Positions 17,300-25,097 of a DNA stretch of 64,000 nt are shown in pieces. Source of the DNA: Chloroflexota bacterium (GTDB taxonomy: Bacteria > Chloroflexota > Dormibacteria > Dormibacterales > Dormibacteraceae). The translations under genes and the position numbers were made by a program. Position 1 is the first letter of the stretch. Each line of letters begins with the position of its first letter. The notes below the pieces were generated by a model. That model had not been told where the DNA came from, ran no database searches, and saw only the letters and a program-made list of their open reading frames with translations. The stretch spans positions 62,001-126,000 of the forward strand of contig VBEG01000025.1 of assembly GCA_005882115.1 (NCBI GenBank). Reading direction: 5' to 3'.

Positions 17300-18303
17300 T
17301 GAGTCGCCATCGTAAGTTCATCCAAGGGACGGAAGTTCAGGATCCGTTCCTTCTCGATGCCGGCGCGGCGCGCCATCCACAGGGCCATGGGCACGTACGC
17401 AAACTCGGCCGGCGCGTGCGCGTCGGCGTCCACGACGAAGTTGCATCCGCACTCGTACGCGAGGCGAGCCATCTCCGGCGACAGGTCCATGCGCGCCGGG
17501 TCGCAATCGAGCTCCAGCGCGATGCCATGCTTGGCCGCTTCTTTGAAGACCGCTTCAAAGTCGTAGCTCGCTCCTTCGCGCGATCCGGGCCGCCTGCCCG
17601 TCGGGTGGCCGATCACGTCGACGTGCGGATGGGATGCGGCGCGGAGCATGCGCTCGGTCATGGCCGCAGCTTCCTGGCGCAGCTTGACGTGCGGCGAGGC
17701 GATGACCACGTCGAGGATCTCGAGCACGGCATCGGGCAGATCGAGCCCGCCGTCCTCGAGGATGTCGACCTCGATGCCCTGGAGCAACGTGACACTTTCG
17801 ACCTGCTTCTGGACCTCGGCCATCTCGCGCGACTGGGCAACGAGGCGCTCCGCGTTGAGCCCATGGACCACGGTAATTCGCGGCGAGTGATCGGTGACCC
17901 CGAGGTAGCTGTAGCCGAGGGCTTGCGCGCCCTGCGCCATCTCCAGCATCGTCGCCCGGCCGTCGCTCCAGTTGGTGTGCGAGTGCACGTCGCCCTGGTA
18001 ATCGTTGAAGTCGAGCTCTGATTCGTCGTCGCGCGCCGGTTGCTGCATCTCCTCGCGCAGGCGATTCAGGTAGCGGCTCTGGCCGGTCTGCACGAAGTCA
18101 GAGAGCACTCTGGCGATGCCTTCGCCGACGCCTTCGATCTGGGTCAGGCTCTCAGTTCGCTGAAGGGACTCGAGGTCTGGGCGCTGCATGGCGATCGACC
18201 AGGCGGCCGCCGAGAAGGCCTTCGCCCGGAAACGTTCCTTCTCGTTCTGCCGCAGGAGATAGCCAATCTCGGACAGCGCCTGAGCCGCGGCGATCGCGTC
18301 CAC
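17296..18303 (-). CDS. PolX-like protein: 8-kDa/HhH domain joined directly to a PHP domain
   Basis: 335 aa. Residues 1-95 match the N-terminal 8-kDa domain of family X polymerases with a helix-hairpin-helix (IEGVGEGIARVLSDFVQTG). Residues from about 115 form a PHP metal-dependent phosphoesterase (DVHSHTNWSDGRATMLEMA, YLGVTDHSPR, GIEVDILEDG, VIGHPTGRRPG, LELDCDPARMDLS, VVDADAHAPAEF). The polymerase palm/fingers/thumb between them is missing, so it cannot be a polymerase; a DNA 3' exonuclease or phosphatase role is inferred. GTG 18303 gives the family start; longer frames run into folE. Confidence 0.85.
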   Translation of the reverse strand: MDAIAAAQALSEIGYLLRQNEKERFRAKAFSAAAWSIAMQRPDLESLQRTESLTQIEGVGEGIARVLSDFVQTGQSRYLNRLREEMQQPARDDESELDFNDYQGDVHSHTNWSDGRATMLEMAQGAQALGYSYLGVTDHSPRITVVHGLNAERLVAQSREMAEVQKQVESVTLLQGIEVDILEDGGLDLPDAVLEILDVVIASPHVKLRQEAAAMTERMLRAASHPHVDVIGHPTGRRPGSREGASYDFEAVFKEAAKHGIALELDCDPARMDLSPEMARLAYECGCNFVVDADAHAPAEFAYVPMALWMARRAGIEKERILNFRPLDELTMATQ

Positions 18304-18325
18304 CTCGTAAATTGTGTGAGCAACG

Positions 18326-18907
18326 ATGGCCAGACCAAGTCCGAAGCCGGGTGACCCGATCGCTGAGCTCGTCGAATCGCTGCTGGTCGAGCTCGGCGAG
18401 GACCCTGACCGGCCGGGCTTGAAGGCCACGCCTGATCGAGTGTCGCGGGCCATGCGTGAGCTGACGAACGGCTACGGCGTCAAGCCTGAGGAGGTCGTCG
18501 CCGGCGCCGTCTTCGATCAGGACTACGACGAGATGGTGATCGTCAAGGACATCGCGTTTTACAGCCTGTGCGAACACCACATGCTTCCGTTTTTCGGCCA
18601 TGTCCACGTCGGCTACCTGCCGAAAGGGAAGGTGATCGGTCTGAGCAAGATCCCCCGCCTGGTCGAGGTTTTCTCGCACCGCCTGCAAATCCAGGAGCAG
18701 CTGACGCGGGAGATCGCCGAAGCATTGAACGTCACCCTCGTCCCGAGGGGGGTGGGAGTGGTGATCGAGGCTCGCCACCTCTGCATGGAGATGCGTGGGG
18801 TGGAGACGCCGGGCGGCCACATGATGACCTCGTGCATGCTCGGGACCTTCCGGCGCGACCCGCGGACGCGGGCCGAGTTCCTGGACCTGGTCCGCCGCAC
18901 GGGCTAA
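18326..18907 (+). CDS. folE: GTP cyclohydrolase I
   Basis: Converts GTP to dihydroneopterin triphosphate, the first step of folate synthesis. 193 aa. Zinc ligands are in FYSLCEHHMLPFFGHVHVGY (Cys, His) and TSCMLGTFR (second Cys). VIGLSKIPRLVEVFSHRLQI and the QEQLTREIAEAL segment match the family. The gene is divergent from the PHP gene, with start codons 23 bp apart. TAAATT at 18308-18313 lies 12 bases upstream. No other folate genes are adjacent. Confidence 0.97.
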   Translation: MARPSPKPGDPIAELVESLLVELGEDPDRPGLKATPDRVSRAMRELTNGYGVKPEEVVAGAVFDQDYDEMVIVKDIAFYSLCEHHMLPFFGHVHVGYLPKGKVIGLSKIPRLVEVFSHRLQIQEQLTREIAEALNVTLVPRGVGVVIEARHLCMEMRGVETPGGHMMTSCMLGTFRRDPRTRAEFLDLVRRTG

Positions 18908-18955
18908 TCCGTCCGGAGCGCCGCGGCGGGCTCTAGACTCCGCCCGGTAAAAATC

Positions 18956-19984
18956 GTGGTGAGGAGTTGGGCTTCCGGCATCGTCGTTCTCCTGCTCCTG
19001 ATGGCAGGTTGCGCCGCTCCACAGAAGCTGGCGTCGTCGAGCTCCCCGCCGCCGGCATCACCCAGCGCCGCGAGCTCGCCATCGCCATCGCCGTCGCCGA
19101 TCGCACCGCTGGCGATCGCTTCCGTCGCCTTTCATGCCGGCGAGATCGGTTTCGCCTACGCGCCGGTGATGGCGACCGCCAACGGGGGCGTGCCTCCGTA
19201 CAGGTGGGCGGTCACCGCTGGCTCGTTTCCCGGCGGTCTGGTGATGGGCGCGACCGGCAAGGTTTCGGGCACGCCGAGCGCAACTGGAAACTTCTTGTTT
19301 ACCGTTCAGGTCGCGGACGCGGTGGGCGGCAGCGCCAGCATCGGCACCTCGATCGCCGTGAGCAAGCACATCTCGGTAGCCGCAGCGTGCCCCACCCGAC
19401 AGCCGTGCTCGGTCGAGGCCGGCTGCGTGACTGCGTGCGGAGTGTTTGGACACGCGTCGGGAGGCGTCGCCCCGTTCACCTACAAGGTGGTCGCCGGGGC
19501 GCTCCCAACCGGCATGGGACTGAACGGCTTCTCGCTCACGAAGGCCTTTCCGTCGCCCGCGAAGGACTGGATCTTTTCAGTGAGGGTCACGGACGCGATC
19601 GGCGCCACAGCGCAGACCACCGCCAAGTTCCATGTGTTTCCGCACATTGCTTTTACGGGCGCGCTGGCCGCCAACTGCAGTGGCGGCGGTACATGGGGAA
19701 CTGGATGCACGATGCAGCCGGCATTGCCATACACGCTCGGCACTCCTGGACTCGCGCTGCCGCCCGTCAAGTTCAGTGTGATTTCCGGGCCGCCCCTACC
19801 TAAGGACGTCAAATTCACGGCGCAAAACGGGACCGTCACCGGCATTTTTCCGGGCCAGATCTGCCCGTCAACTGGATATGACGCGGTCGTCAAGTTGGTT
19901 CTCGTCGACGGGAGCATCTGCAGCTCAGGGACGTACTGCTCATCTGCTCCGGCGACCGTCACCGTCCACCTTCTCAGGTGCTAG
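18956..19984 (+). CDS. Secreted lipoprotein with putative Ig-like (He_PIG-type) repeats
   Basis: 342 aa. The N-terminal signal MVRSWASGIVVLLLLMAGCA has a lipobox with Cys at about residue 19, followed by a Ser/Pro-rich linker (residues 25-48). Residues 50-140 (GEIGFAYAPVMATANGGVPP ... GTPSATGNFLFTVQVADAVG) and 160-230 (GGVAPFTYKVVAGALPTGMG ... VRVTDAIGATAQT) resemble bacterial putative-Ig modules. The C-terminal part has several Cys pairs, consistent with an exported, disulphide-bonded protein. Either of two adjacent GTG codons (18956, 18959) could be the start. Function unknown. Confidence 0.82.
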   Translation: MVRSWASGIVVLLLLMAGCAAPQKLASSSSPPPASPSAASSPSPSPSPIAPLAIASVAFHAGEIGFAYAPVMATANGGVPPYRWAVTAGSFPGGLVMGATGKVSGTPSATGNFLFTVQVADAVGGSASIGTSIAVSKHISVAAACPTRQPCSVEAGCVTACGVFGHASGGVAPFTYKVVAGALPTGMGLNGFSLTKAFPSPAKDWIFSVRVTDAIGATAQTTAKFHVFPHIAFTGALAANCSGGGTWGTGCTMQPALPYTLGTPGLALPPVKFSVISGPPLPKDVKFTAQNGTVTGIFPGQICPSTGYDAVVKLVLVDGSICSSGTYCSSAPATVTVHLLRC

Positions 19985-20005
19985 CCGCCTCGACACATAA
20001 CGGAG

Positions 20006-20031
20006 CCTTTATGCGTTATATTGGATAAAGG
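20006..20031. promoter_or_regulatory. Inverted repeat over the arsR ribosome-binding region (probable operator)
   Basis: CCTTTAT (20006-20012) and ATAAAGG (20025-20031) form a 7-bp inverted repeat with a 12-bp AT-rich spacer. The right arm overlaps the AAAGGA Shine-Dalgarno sequence at 20027-20032. Position and symmetry fit autorepression of the ArsR-type gene; another CCTTTAT follows at 20034-20040. Confidence 0.55.
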
Positions 20032-20038
20032 AACCTTT

Positions 20039-20362
20039 ATGTTTCTCCAGAACCCGCGAAACGAGCTGCCCGACCACTACCTGGCGTTCGCCAACCCGAC
20101 GCGCCTGCGCATCCTGGAGCGCCTGGCGGCGGTAGGCGAAGTGAACGTCAACGACCTGGCCCTCTTTCTCCGCATGAGCCAGCCGCGCATCTCGTGGCAC
20201 CTGCGGATGCTGCGGGTTGGCGGGGTGATCCGGACGCGCCGCGAAGGGCGCCAGGTCTACTGCTCGCTGGACCTGGAGAACATCCGGCGCTTTCGCGAGC
20301 GCCTGGACGAGATGCTCGGCATCACGTCAAGTCGCAAAGTTCGGGAGGAGGTTGGGGCATGA
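20039..20362 (+). CDS. ArsR-family winged-helix regulator
   Basis: 107 aa, one winged-helix domain: [40 protein letters not shown] (recognition helix), [20 protein letters not shown] (wing). ATG 20039 is chosen for the AAAGGA Shine-Dalgarno sequence six bases upstream. No Cys metal-binding motif is visible, so it may sense something other than a metal. The stop overlaps the ino1 start as ATGA, suggesting it controls inositol phosphate synthesis. Confidence 0.88.
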   Translation: MFLQNPRNELPDHYLAFANPTRLRILERLAAVGEVNVNDLALFLRMSQPRISWHLRMLRVGGVIRTRREGRQVYCSLDLENIRRFRERLDEMLGITSSRKVREEVGA

Positions 20363-21546
20363 GCGCCAATCACAAGAACGGTCATCGCAATGGCAAAGTC
20401 CGCGTGGCCATCGTCGGGGTAGGCAACTGCGCCTCCTCGCTTGTCCAGGGCGTGCACTACTACCGCGACGCATCGACGAAGGACTCCGTGCCGGGCCTGA
20501 TGCACGTCGACCTCGGCGGCTATCACATACGCGACATCGAATTTGTCGCCGCGTTCGACATCGACAAGAACAAGGTCGGCCTCGACCTGTCAGAAGCAAT
20601 CTTCGCCAAGCCCAACAACACCGTGAAGTTCAGCGACGTGCCCAAGACCGGAGTCAAGGTCCAGCGCGGCATGACGCACGACGGCATAGGCAAATACCTG
20701 TCCGACATCGTGCAGAAGGCGCCGGGAGAGACATCCGACGTGGTCGGCATCTTGAAAAAGACCAAGGCAGACGTCGTCGTCAGCTACCTCCCGGTCGGCT
20801 CGGAAGAGGCGACTAAGTGGTATGTGGAACAAGCTCTGACCGCAGGCGTCGGTTTCGTCAACTGCATACCCGTCTTCATCGCGCGCGAGCCTTACTGGCA
20901 GAAGCGGTTCCTCGACAAGAACCTGCCGATCATCGGCGACGACATCAAGTCCCAGGTCGGCGCCACGATCATCCACCGCGTGCTGACGCGCCTGTTCCGC
21001 GACCGCGGCGTCAAGCTCGAGCGCACCTACCAGCTCAACTTCGGCGGCAACACCGACTTCCTCAACATGCTGGAGCGCGACCGCCTCATGTCGAAGAAGA
21101 TCTCCAAGACGCGATCTGTCACATCGCAGCTCGACTACGACATCGGCAAGGACAACGTCCACATCGGACCCTCCGACTACGTGCCGTGGCTCAACGACCG
21201 CAAGTGGGCCTACATCCGCCTCGAGGGCCGTTCCTTCGGCGACGTGCCGCTCAATGTGGAGCTCAAGCTCGAGGTCGTCGATTCCCCCAACTCGGCGGGC
21301 ATCGTGATCGACGCCGTGCGCTGCGCCAAGCTGGCGCTCGACCGCGGCATCGGCGGAGCGCTCGAGGCGCCGAGCTCGTACTTCATGAAGTCGCCGCCCG
21401 TGCAATACAGCGACAACGAAGCCAGAAACCTGGTGGAGGAGTTCATCGAAGGTGATAAGGCGGGGGTCAATGGGCGGAACGGCCGTGACGGACGCGTCCG
21501 CCGCGCCTCGACCCGCACGAAACCGACCGCAACTGCTCGCCGCTAG
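20359..21546 (+). CDS. ino1: Inositol-3-phosphate synthase
   Basis: NAD-dependent isomerase converting glucose 6-phosphate to inositol 3-phosphate. 395 aa, the short actinobacterial/archaeal form. Seen: [20 protein letters not shown] (NAD-binding), [73 protein letters not shown], and [18 protein letters not shown] 20359 follows the ArsR gene as ATGA. It heads a run of lipid genes that would use its product for phosphatidylinositol phosphate. Confidence 0.96.
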   Translation: MSANHKNGHRNGKVRVAIVGVGNCASSLVQGVHYYRDASTKDSVPGLMHVDLGGYHIRDIEFVAAFDIDKNKVGLDLSEAIFAKPNNTVKFSDVPKTGVKVQRGMTHDGIGKYLSDIVQKAPGETSDVVGILKKTKADVVVSYLPVGSEEATKWYVEQALTAGVGFVNCIPVFIAREPYWQKRFLDKNLPIIGDDIKSQVGATIIHRVLTRLFRDRGVKLERTYQLNFGGNTDFLNMLERDRLMSKKISKTRSVTSQLDYDIGKDNVHIGPSDYVPWLNDRKWAYIRLEGRSFGDVPLNVELKLEVVDSPNSAGIVIDAVRCAKLALDRGIGGALEAPSSYFMKSPPVQYSDNEARNLVEEFIEGDKAGVNGRNGRDGRVRRASTRTKPTATARR

Positions 21547-22375
21547 TTATAGGGCCGGCGCGCGTCTGCTCCGGGCGACGCCATCCGAGCTGCGGCACGC
21601 GGCCGCGGCGCCTGGTGGCCTTGCCTGGTTCTGGCTGAGCGGCGCACAGCGTAGCGCCGCGCTCGACAACTACGCCGCCGCGCTCGGTCGCGACCGCAAC
21701 GATCCGGACGTGGCGCGCGTTGCAAGGCGCGCCTTTCAGAACTATGGCCGCGTGCTGATGGACTTCCTACTTCTCGGCAGCCTCACGCCATCCGAGCTCA
21801 TCGCACGAATGACCAACGATGGCCGCGAAAATCTTGATGCCGCCCTCGCCGGTGGACGCGGCGCCATCATGGCGGTGCCCCATATGGGGTCCTGGGATAT
21901 GGCCGGCTCCTACGCCGGCGCGCTCGGATATCGCATCGCCGCCGTAGCTGAGCGATTCCCAGGATCGCTCAACGAGGCCGTCGTCCAGACGCGTCAGCGT
22001 TTTGGGCTGAACGTGATCATGCTGGGTCGCTCGGCGGTGCGGGAGATCACCGACGCGCTGAAGGCGAACTCGATTGTCGCGTTGCTGTGCGACCTGGAAC
22101 AGGGGCCTGGAGTCCCTGTCAGGTTTTTCGGCCGCCAGGCGGTCGTACCCGGTGGCCCCGCCGCGATCGCGCTCAAGACCGGCGCCGCGTTGGTGCCGGC
22201 CTGCCAGTATGCGATCTCGCCTGGCCTGTATCACGTCCACCTCGATCCGGCGCTCGCCCTCTCAGGTGAGGACACCAAAGAAGGTTTGATGCAGCGAGTG
22301 GTGGACCGTTTCGAGTATTTCATCAAGGAGCGACCCGACCAGTGGTATGCGTTCCGGCCGATGTTCAGTCGCTGA
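21485..22375 (+). CDS. LpxL/PatA-like membrane-associated acyltransferase (HX4D)
   Basis: About 296 aa, lysophospholipid acyltransferase family of the LpxL/HtrB/PatA group. The HX4D catalytic motif is in [20 protein letters not shown]. Further signatures are [39 protein letters not shown] and [14 protein letters not shown]. Coding overlaps the ino1 3' end by about 60 bp; GTG 21485 is favoured, but starts at 21452 or 21470 are possible. Position between ino1 and a GT4 gene mirrors mycobacterial PIM acyltransferase loci, suggesting acylation of an inositol glycolipid. Confidence 0.86.
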   Translation: MTDASAAPRPARNRPQLLAASYRAGARLLRATPSELRHAAAAPGGLAWFWLSGAQRSAALDNYAAALGRDRNDPDVARVARRAFQNYGRVLMDFLLLGSLTPSELIARMTNDGRENLDAALAGGRGAIMAVPHMGSWDMAGSYAGALGYRIAAVAERFPGSLNEAVVQTRQRFGLNVIMLGRSAVREITDALKANSIVALLCDLEQGPGVPVRFFGRQAVVPGGPAAIALKTGAALVPACQYAISPGLYHVHLDPALALSGEDTKEGLMQRVVDRFEYFIKERPDQWYAFRPMFSR

Positions 22376-22378
22376 GGG

Positions 22379-23257
22379 ATGGGCGAGTGGACATGGCGCG
22401 CCTTCAAGATCGTGCAATCGATCGTCGAGCGCCTGCCGCGCTCCTGGGCGTATGCCGTCGCGGTGCTTGCGGCAAGGATCGCGTGGTGGTTCTCGCCGCT
22501 GGCCCGCCCGCGGCTCGAGTTCAACCTGAAGATCGCATGCCCGGAGCTCGAGCGCGATCCCGCCGAGTTGCGCCGCATCTCGAAGTTGAATTTCCGCCAC
22601 CACGCCAAGGCATACGCGGACCTGATGCAGCTGCCGCGCGCGAGGGTCGAATCCATGCGCATGCGACTGAAGGTGCAGGGCTGGGAGCACGTGGACGCGG
22701 CTCGCGCCGAGGGCAAGGGCGCACTTGTCGTGTCGTGCCACATGGGCTCGTACGAGGTCGTGGCGGCGATCTGGTCGGCGACGCTGGCGCCAGTCAGTTT
22801 TTTCGCCGAGGAGCTGGAACCGCGAGCGCTCTTCGAGTGGTATCGCGACACGCGAGCACGACTGGGGATCAGCGTGCTGACGCTCGACCACGGCGGCATC
22901 CGCAAGGTGCTGGAGGCCTTGCGCGACCAGGAGATGGTGATCACTGCGATCGACCGCGATATCACCGGGACCGGCTACCTGATGCCTTTTTTCGGCAAGC
23001 TGGCACCCATCCCGCTCGGCCCCGCCGCGATCGCGCTGCGCCTCGGCACCCCGCTCTTTCCGGTTTGCGTTTACCGGTTGCCGGACGATACGTATATGGC
23101 AGAGGGGACCCCCCTGATCTACGCAAAGTCGACCGGCAACGCGCGGGCCGACCAGGTGAGCGCGACCGAACAGCTTCTGCGGCGCATCGAAGGGTTCATC
23201 CAGCGCCACCCCGAGCAGTGGCACGTGCCGCATCGGATCTGGACGGGCTCGCCTTGA
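22379..23257 (+). CDS. Second LpxL/PatA-like acyltransferase (HX4E variant)
   Basis: 292 aa, paralogous to the previous gene. The catalytic motif reads HMGSYE, with Glu in place of the Asp of HX4D. Other features: LVVSCHMGSYEVVAAIW, ITAIDRDITGTGYLMPFFGK, IPLGPAAIALRLGTPLFPVC and RHPEQWHVPHRIW. The N-terminus has one hydrophobic segment (SWAYAVAVLAARIAWWF). Starting three bases after its paralog, it probably arose by tandem duplication and may add a different acyl chain or position. Confidence 0.86.
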   Translation: MGEWTWRAFKIVQSIVERLPRSWAYAVAVLAARIAWWFSPLARPRLEFNLKIACPELERDPAELRRISKLNFRHHAKAYADLMQLPRARVESMRMRLKVQGWEHVDAARAEGKGALVVSCHMGSYEVVAAIWSATLAPVSFFAEELEPRALFEWYRDTRARLGISVLTLDHGGIRKVLEALRDQEMVITAIDRDITGTGYLMPFFGKLAPIPLGPAAIALRLGTPLFPVCVYRLPDDTYMAEGTPLIYAKSTGNARADQVSATEQLLRRIEGFIQRHPEQWHVPHRIWTGSP

Positions 23258-23283
23258 GGATCGCGCCATGAGGATCGCGCCAT
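23256..23283. repeat. 14-bp perfect tandem duplication at a gene junction
   Basis: GAGGATCGCGCCAT occurs at 23256-23269 and again at 23270-23283. It spans the acyltransferase stop and the GT start, duplicating the ATG. The first ATG (23268) encodes only five codons before a TGA that overlaps the real ATG at 23282. Confidence 0.85.
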
Positions 23284-24451
23284 GAGGGTGGGGCTGGTCT
23301 CGCCGTATGACTTTGCGTCTCCCGGCGGCGTCAACGACCATGTCCGCAACCTCGCGGTCCGCCTCCAGGAGCTCGGCCATGAGAGCCGCATCTTCGCGCC
23401 CTCCAGCCGCGCCGACGTCGGATTCGACAAAGCACGCTTCTATCGGATCGGAACGCCGATCGCGATTCCGGTCAACGACTCCGTGGCTCGGATCACGCTG
23501 AGCTTTCACCTGGCCAACCAGGTCGCCGCGATCGTCGCGGACGAGCGCTTCGACGTCCTTCATTTCCACGAGCCGCTGATGCCCGCGCTGCCGATGACGA
23601 TGCTGCGGATGTCGACCACCGCCAATGTCGGCACCTTCCACGCCTTCGCAACTTCGAACGTCGGTTACTACTACGGGCGCCTGCTGCTCCAGCCGTACCT
23701 CACGCATCTGCATCGCGCGATCGCGGTCAGTGAGCCCGCGCGAGCGTTTGTGAACCGATACTTTCCCGAGTTTCCGATGCGAGTGATCCCGAACGGGATT
23801 GACCTCGACGTCTACCGGCCGGGTCTTGCGCCCATCCGCCATCTGCGCGACGACAACCTGAACATCCTGTTCGTCGGTCGCCTCGAAAAGCGAAAAGGCC
23901 TCGGTGATCTGCTGCGTGCATATCGTGCGATGGGCTCGCGCGTTCCGCGCGTGCGGTTGATCATCGTGGGCGACGGCCCGCTGCGCGGCCGCGTCGAGTC
24001 GTACATCGCGCGGCACCGACTGGCCAATGTGGTCATGGCCGGCTACGTGCCCGATTCCGTCAAGCCGCGCTACTACAACAGCGCCGACATCTTCTGCGCG
24101 CCGGCCACGGGTGCCGAGAGTTTCGGCATCGTCCTCCTGGAAGCGCTCGCGTCGGGGCTGCCGGTCGTGGCGACAGAGGTGCCCGGCTACATGTCGGTGT
24201 TGGAGCCAGGGCGAGACAGCATCACGGTGCCGCCGAAGAACTGGCGCGAGCTGGCTGCGTCGTTGGTCATCCTCGCTCGCGACCCCCAGCTGCGCACACG
24301 GCTCGCCGACTACGCGCTGGAGAAGGCGCGCCGCTACTCATGGAAGCTGGTCGCTTCCGAGGTCGTCGAAATCTATCAAGACGCGCGCAAGGCACTCGCC
24401 GCGGAACCGGTGCCGACGCTGGAGGTGAGCAGTGTTCACCACGCGGTTTGA
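23282..24451 (+). CDS. GT4 family glycosyltransferase (PimA-like)
   Basis: 389-residue GT-B enzyme. N-terminal MRVGLVSPYDFASPGGVNDH matches the PimA-type start, where the glycine-rich loop binds acceptor and donor. The C-terminal donor domain has ILFVGRLEKRKGLGDLLRAY and the EX7E motif (AESFGIVLLEALASGLPVVA). In mycobacteria PimA transfers mannose from GDP-mannose to phosphatidylinositol. Here adjacency to ino1, acyltransferases and a PIP synthase supports a PI-glycosylating role; the sugar is an inference. Confidence 0.85.
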   Translation: MRVGLVSPYDFASPGGVNDHVRNLAVRLQELGHESRIFAPSSRADVGFDKARFYRIGTPIAIPVNDSVARITLSFHLANQVAAIVADERFDVLHFHEPLMPALPMTMLRMSTTANVGTFHAFATSNVGYYYGRLLLQPYLTHLHRAIAVSEPARAFVNRYFPEFPMRVIPNGIDLDVYRPGLAPIRHLRDDNLNILFVGRLEKRKGLGDLLRAYRAMGSRVPRVRLIIVGDGPLRGRVESYIARHRLANVVMAGYVPDSVKPRYYNSADIFCAPATGAESFGIVLLEALASGLPVVATEVPGYMSVLEPGRDSITVPPKNWRELAASLVILARDPQLRTRLADYALEKARRYSWKLVASEVVEIYQDARKALAAEPVPTLEVSSVHHAV

Positions 24452-25097
24452 AGCCTGGGTCCGGAGGCATGCGGACGCGCTGATGGCTGCACTGGGCCGC
24501 ACGCCCCTTACCCCGAATCAGGTCACCGTGGTCGGTCTCGGGCTGACCTTTCTCGCGGCGGGCCTCGCGGCGTTCGGCCAGCTACGCTGGGCCGGAGTCG
24601 TGCTCATCTTCGCCGGCACGTGCGATATCCTCGATGGCGCGCTTGCTCGCTCGACCAGGGCGAGCTATCCCTACGGCGCATTTCTGGACTCCACCCTCGA
24701 CCGCTACTCGGAAGGCGCGGTGTATCTGGGGCTCGCGGCCTACTTCGTCACCATCGACCCGCCGCTGCAGGAGTGGCTCATCCTGGCCACGCTGGCGGCG
24801 CTCGCGGGCTCGTTCCTGGTCAGCTACGTGCGGGCAAGGGCGCAGAGCCTGGGATTCGCCTGCAAGACCGGTCTCTTCCAGCGCCCGGAGCGAGTCGTGG
24901 TGACGGTCATCGGTTTGCTCCTGGGCGGCTGGTGGCTGTATGGAATCGTCTTCCTGCTCGCGATCGTGACTAACATCACAGCCTTGCAACGCATCCGCGA
25001 GGTCTGGCTGCAGGGGCGCGCGCAACGACTCGAGCGGGAGCGTGAGATCAAGGCCCAGGCCACGGCGAGCCGTCCGGCCCCCAACCAGGCGCCTTGA
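24432..25097 (+). CDS. CDP-alcohol phosphatidyltransferase, probable phosphatidylinositol phosphate synthase
   Basis: 221-residue integral membrane enzyme with about six helices. The CDP-alcohol motif D-x2-DG-x2-AR-x8-G-x3-D-x3-D is complete in CDILDGALARSTRASYPYG followed by AFLDSTLD. With inositol phosphate synthase and a PimA-like enzyme upstream, the best assignment is PIP synthase (CDP-diacylglycerol plus inositol phosphate). PgsA-type glycerophosphate transfer is the alternative. GTG 24432 overlaps the GT gene by 20 bp. The C-terminus is a charged helix (RLEREREIKAQ). Confidence 0.88.
   Translation: MFTTRFEAWVRRHADALMAALGRTPLTPNQVTVVGLGLTFLAAGLAAFGQLRWAGVVLIFAGTCDILDGALARSTRASYPYGAFLDSTLDRYSEGAVYLGLAAYFVTIDPPLQEWLILATLAALAGSFLVSYVRARAQSLGFACKTGLFQRPERVVVTVIGLLLGGWWLYGIVFLLAIVTNITALQRIREVWLQGRAQRLEREREIKAQATASRPAPNQAP

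Noticed and set aside
18304-18453. Longer N-terminus of the PHP protein
   Set aside because: The extra residues are Ser/Gly/Pro-rich and antisense to folE; the family domain begins at GTG 18303.
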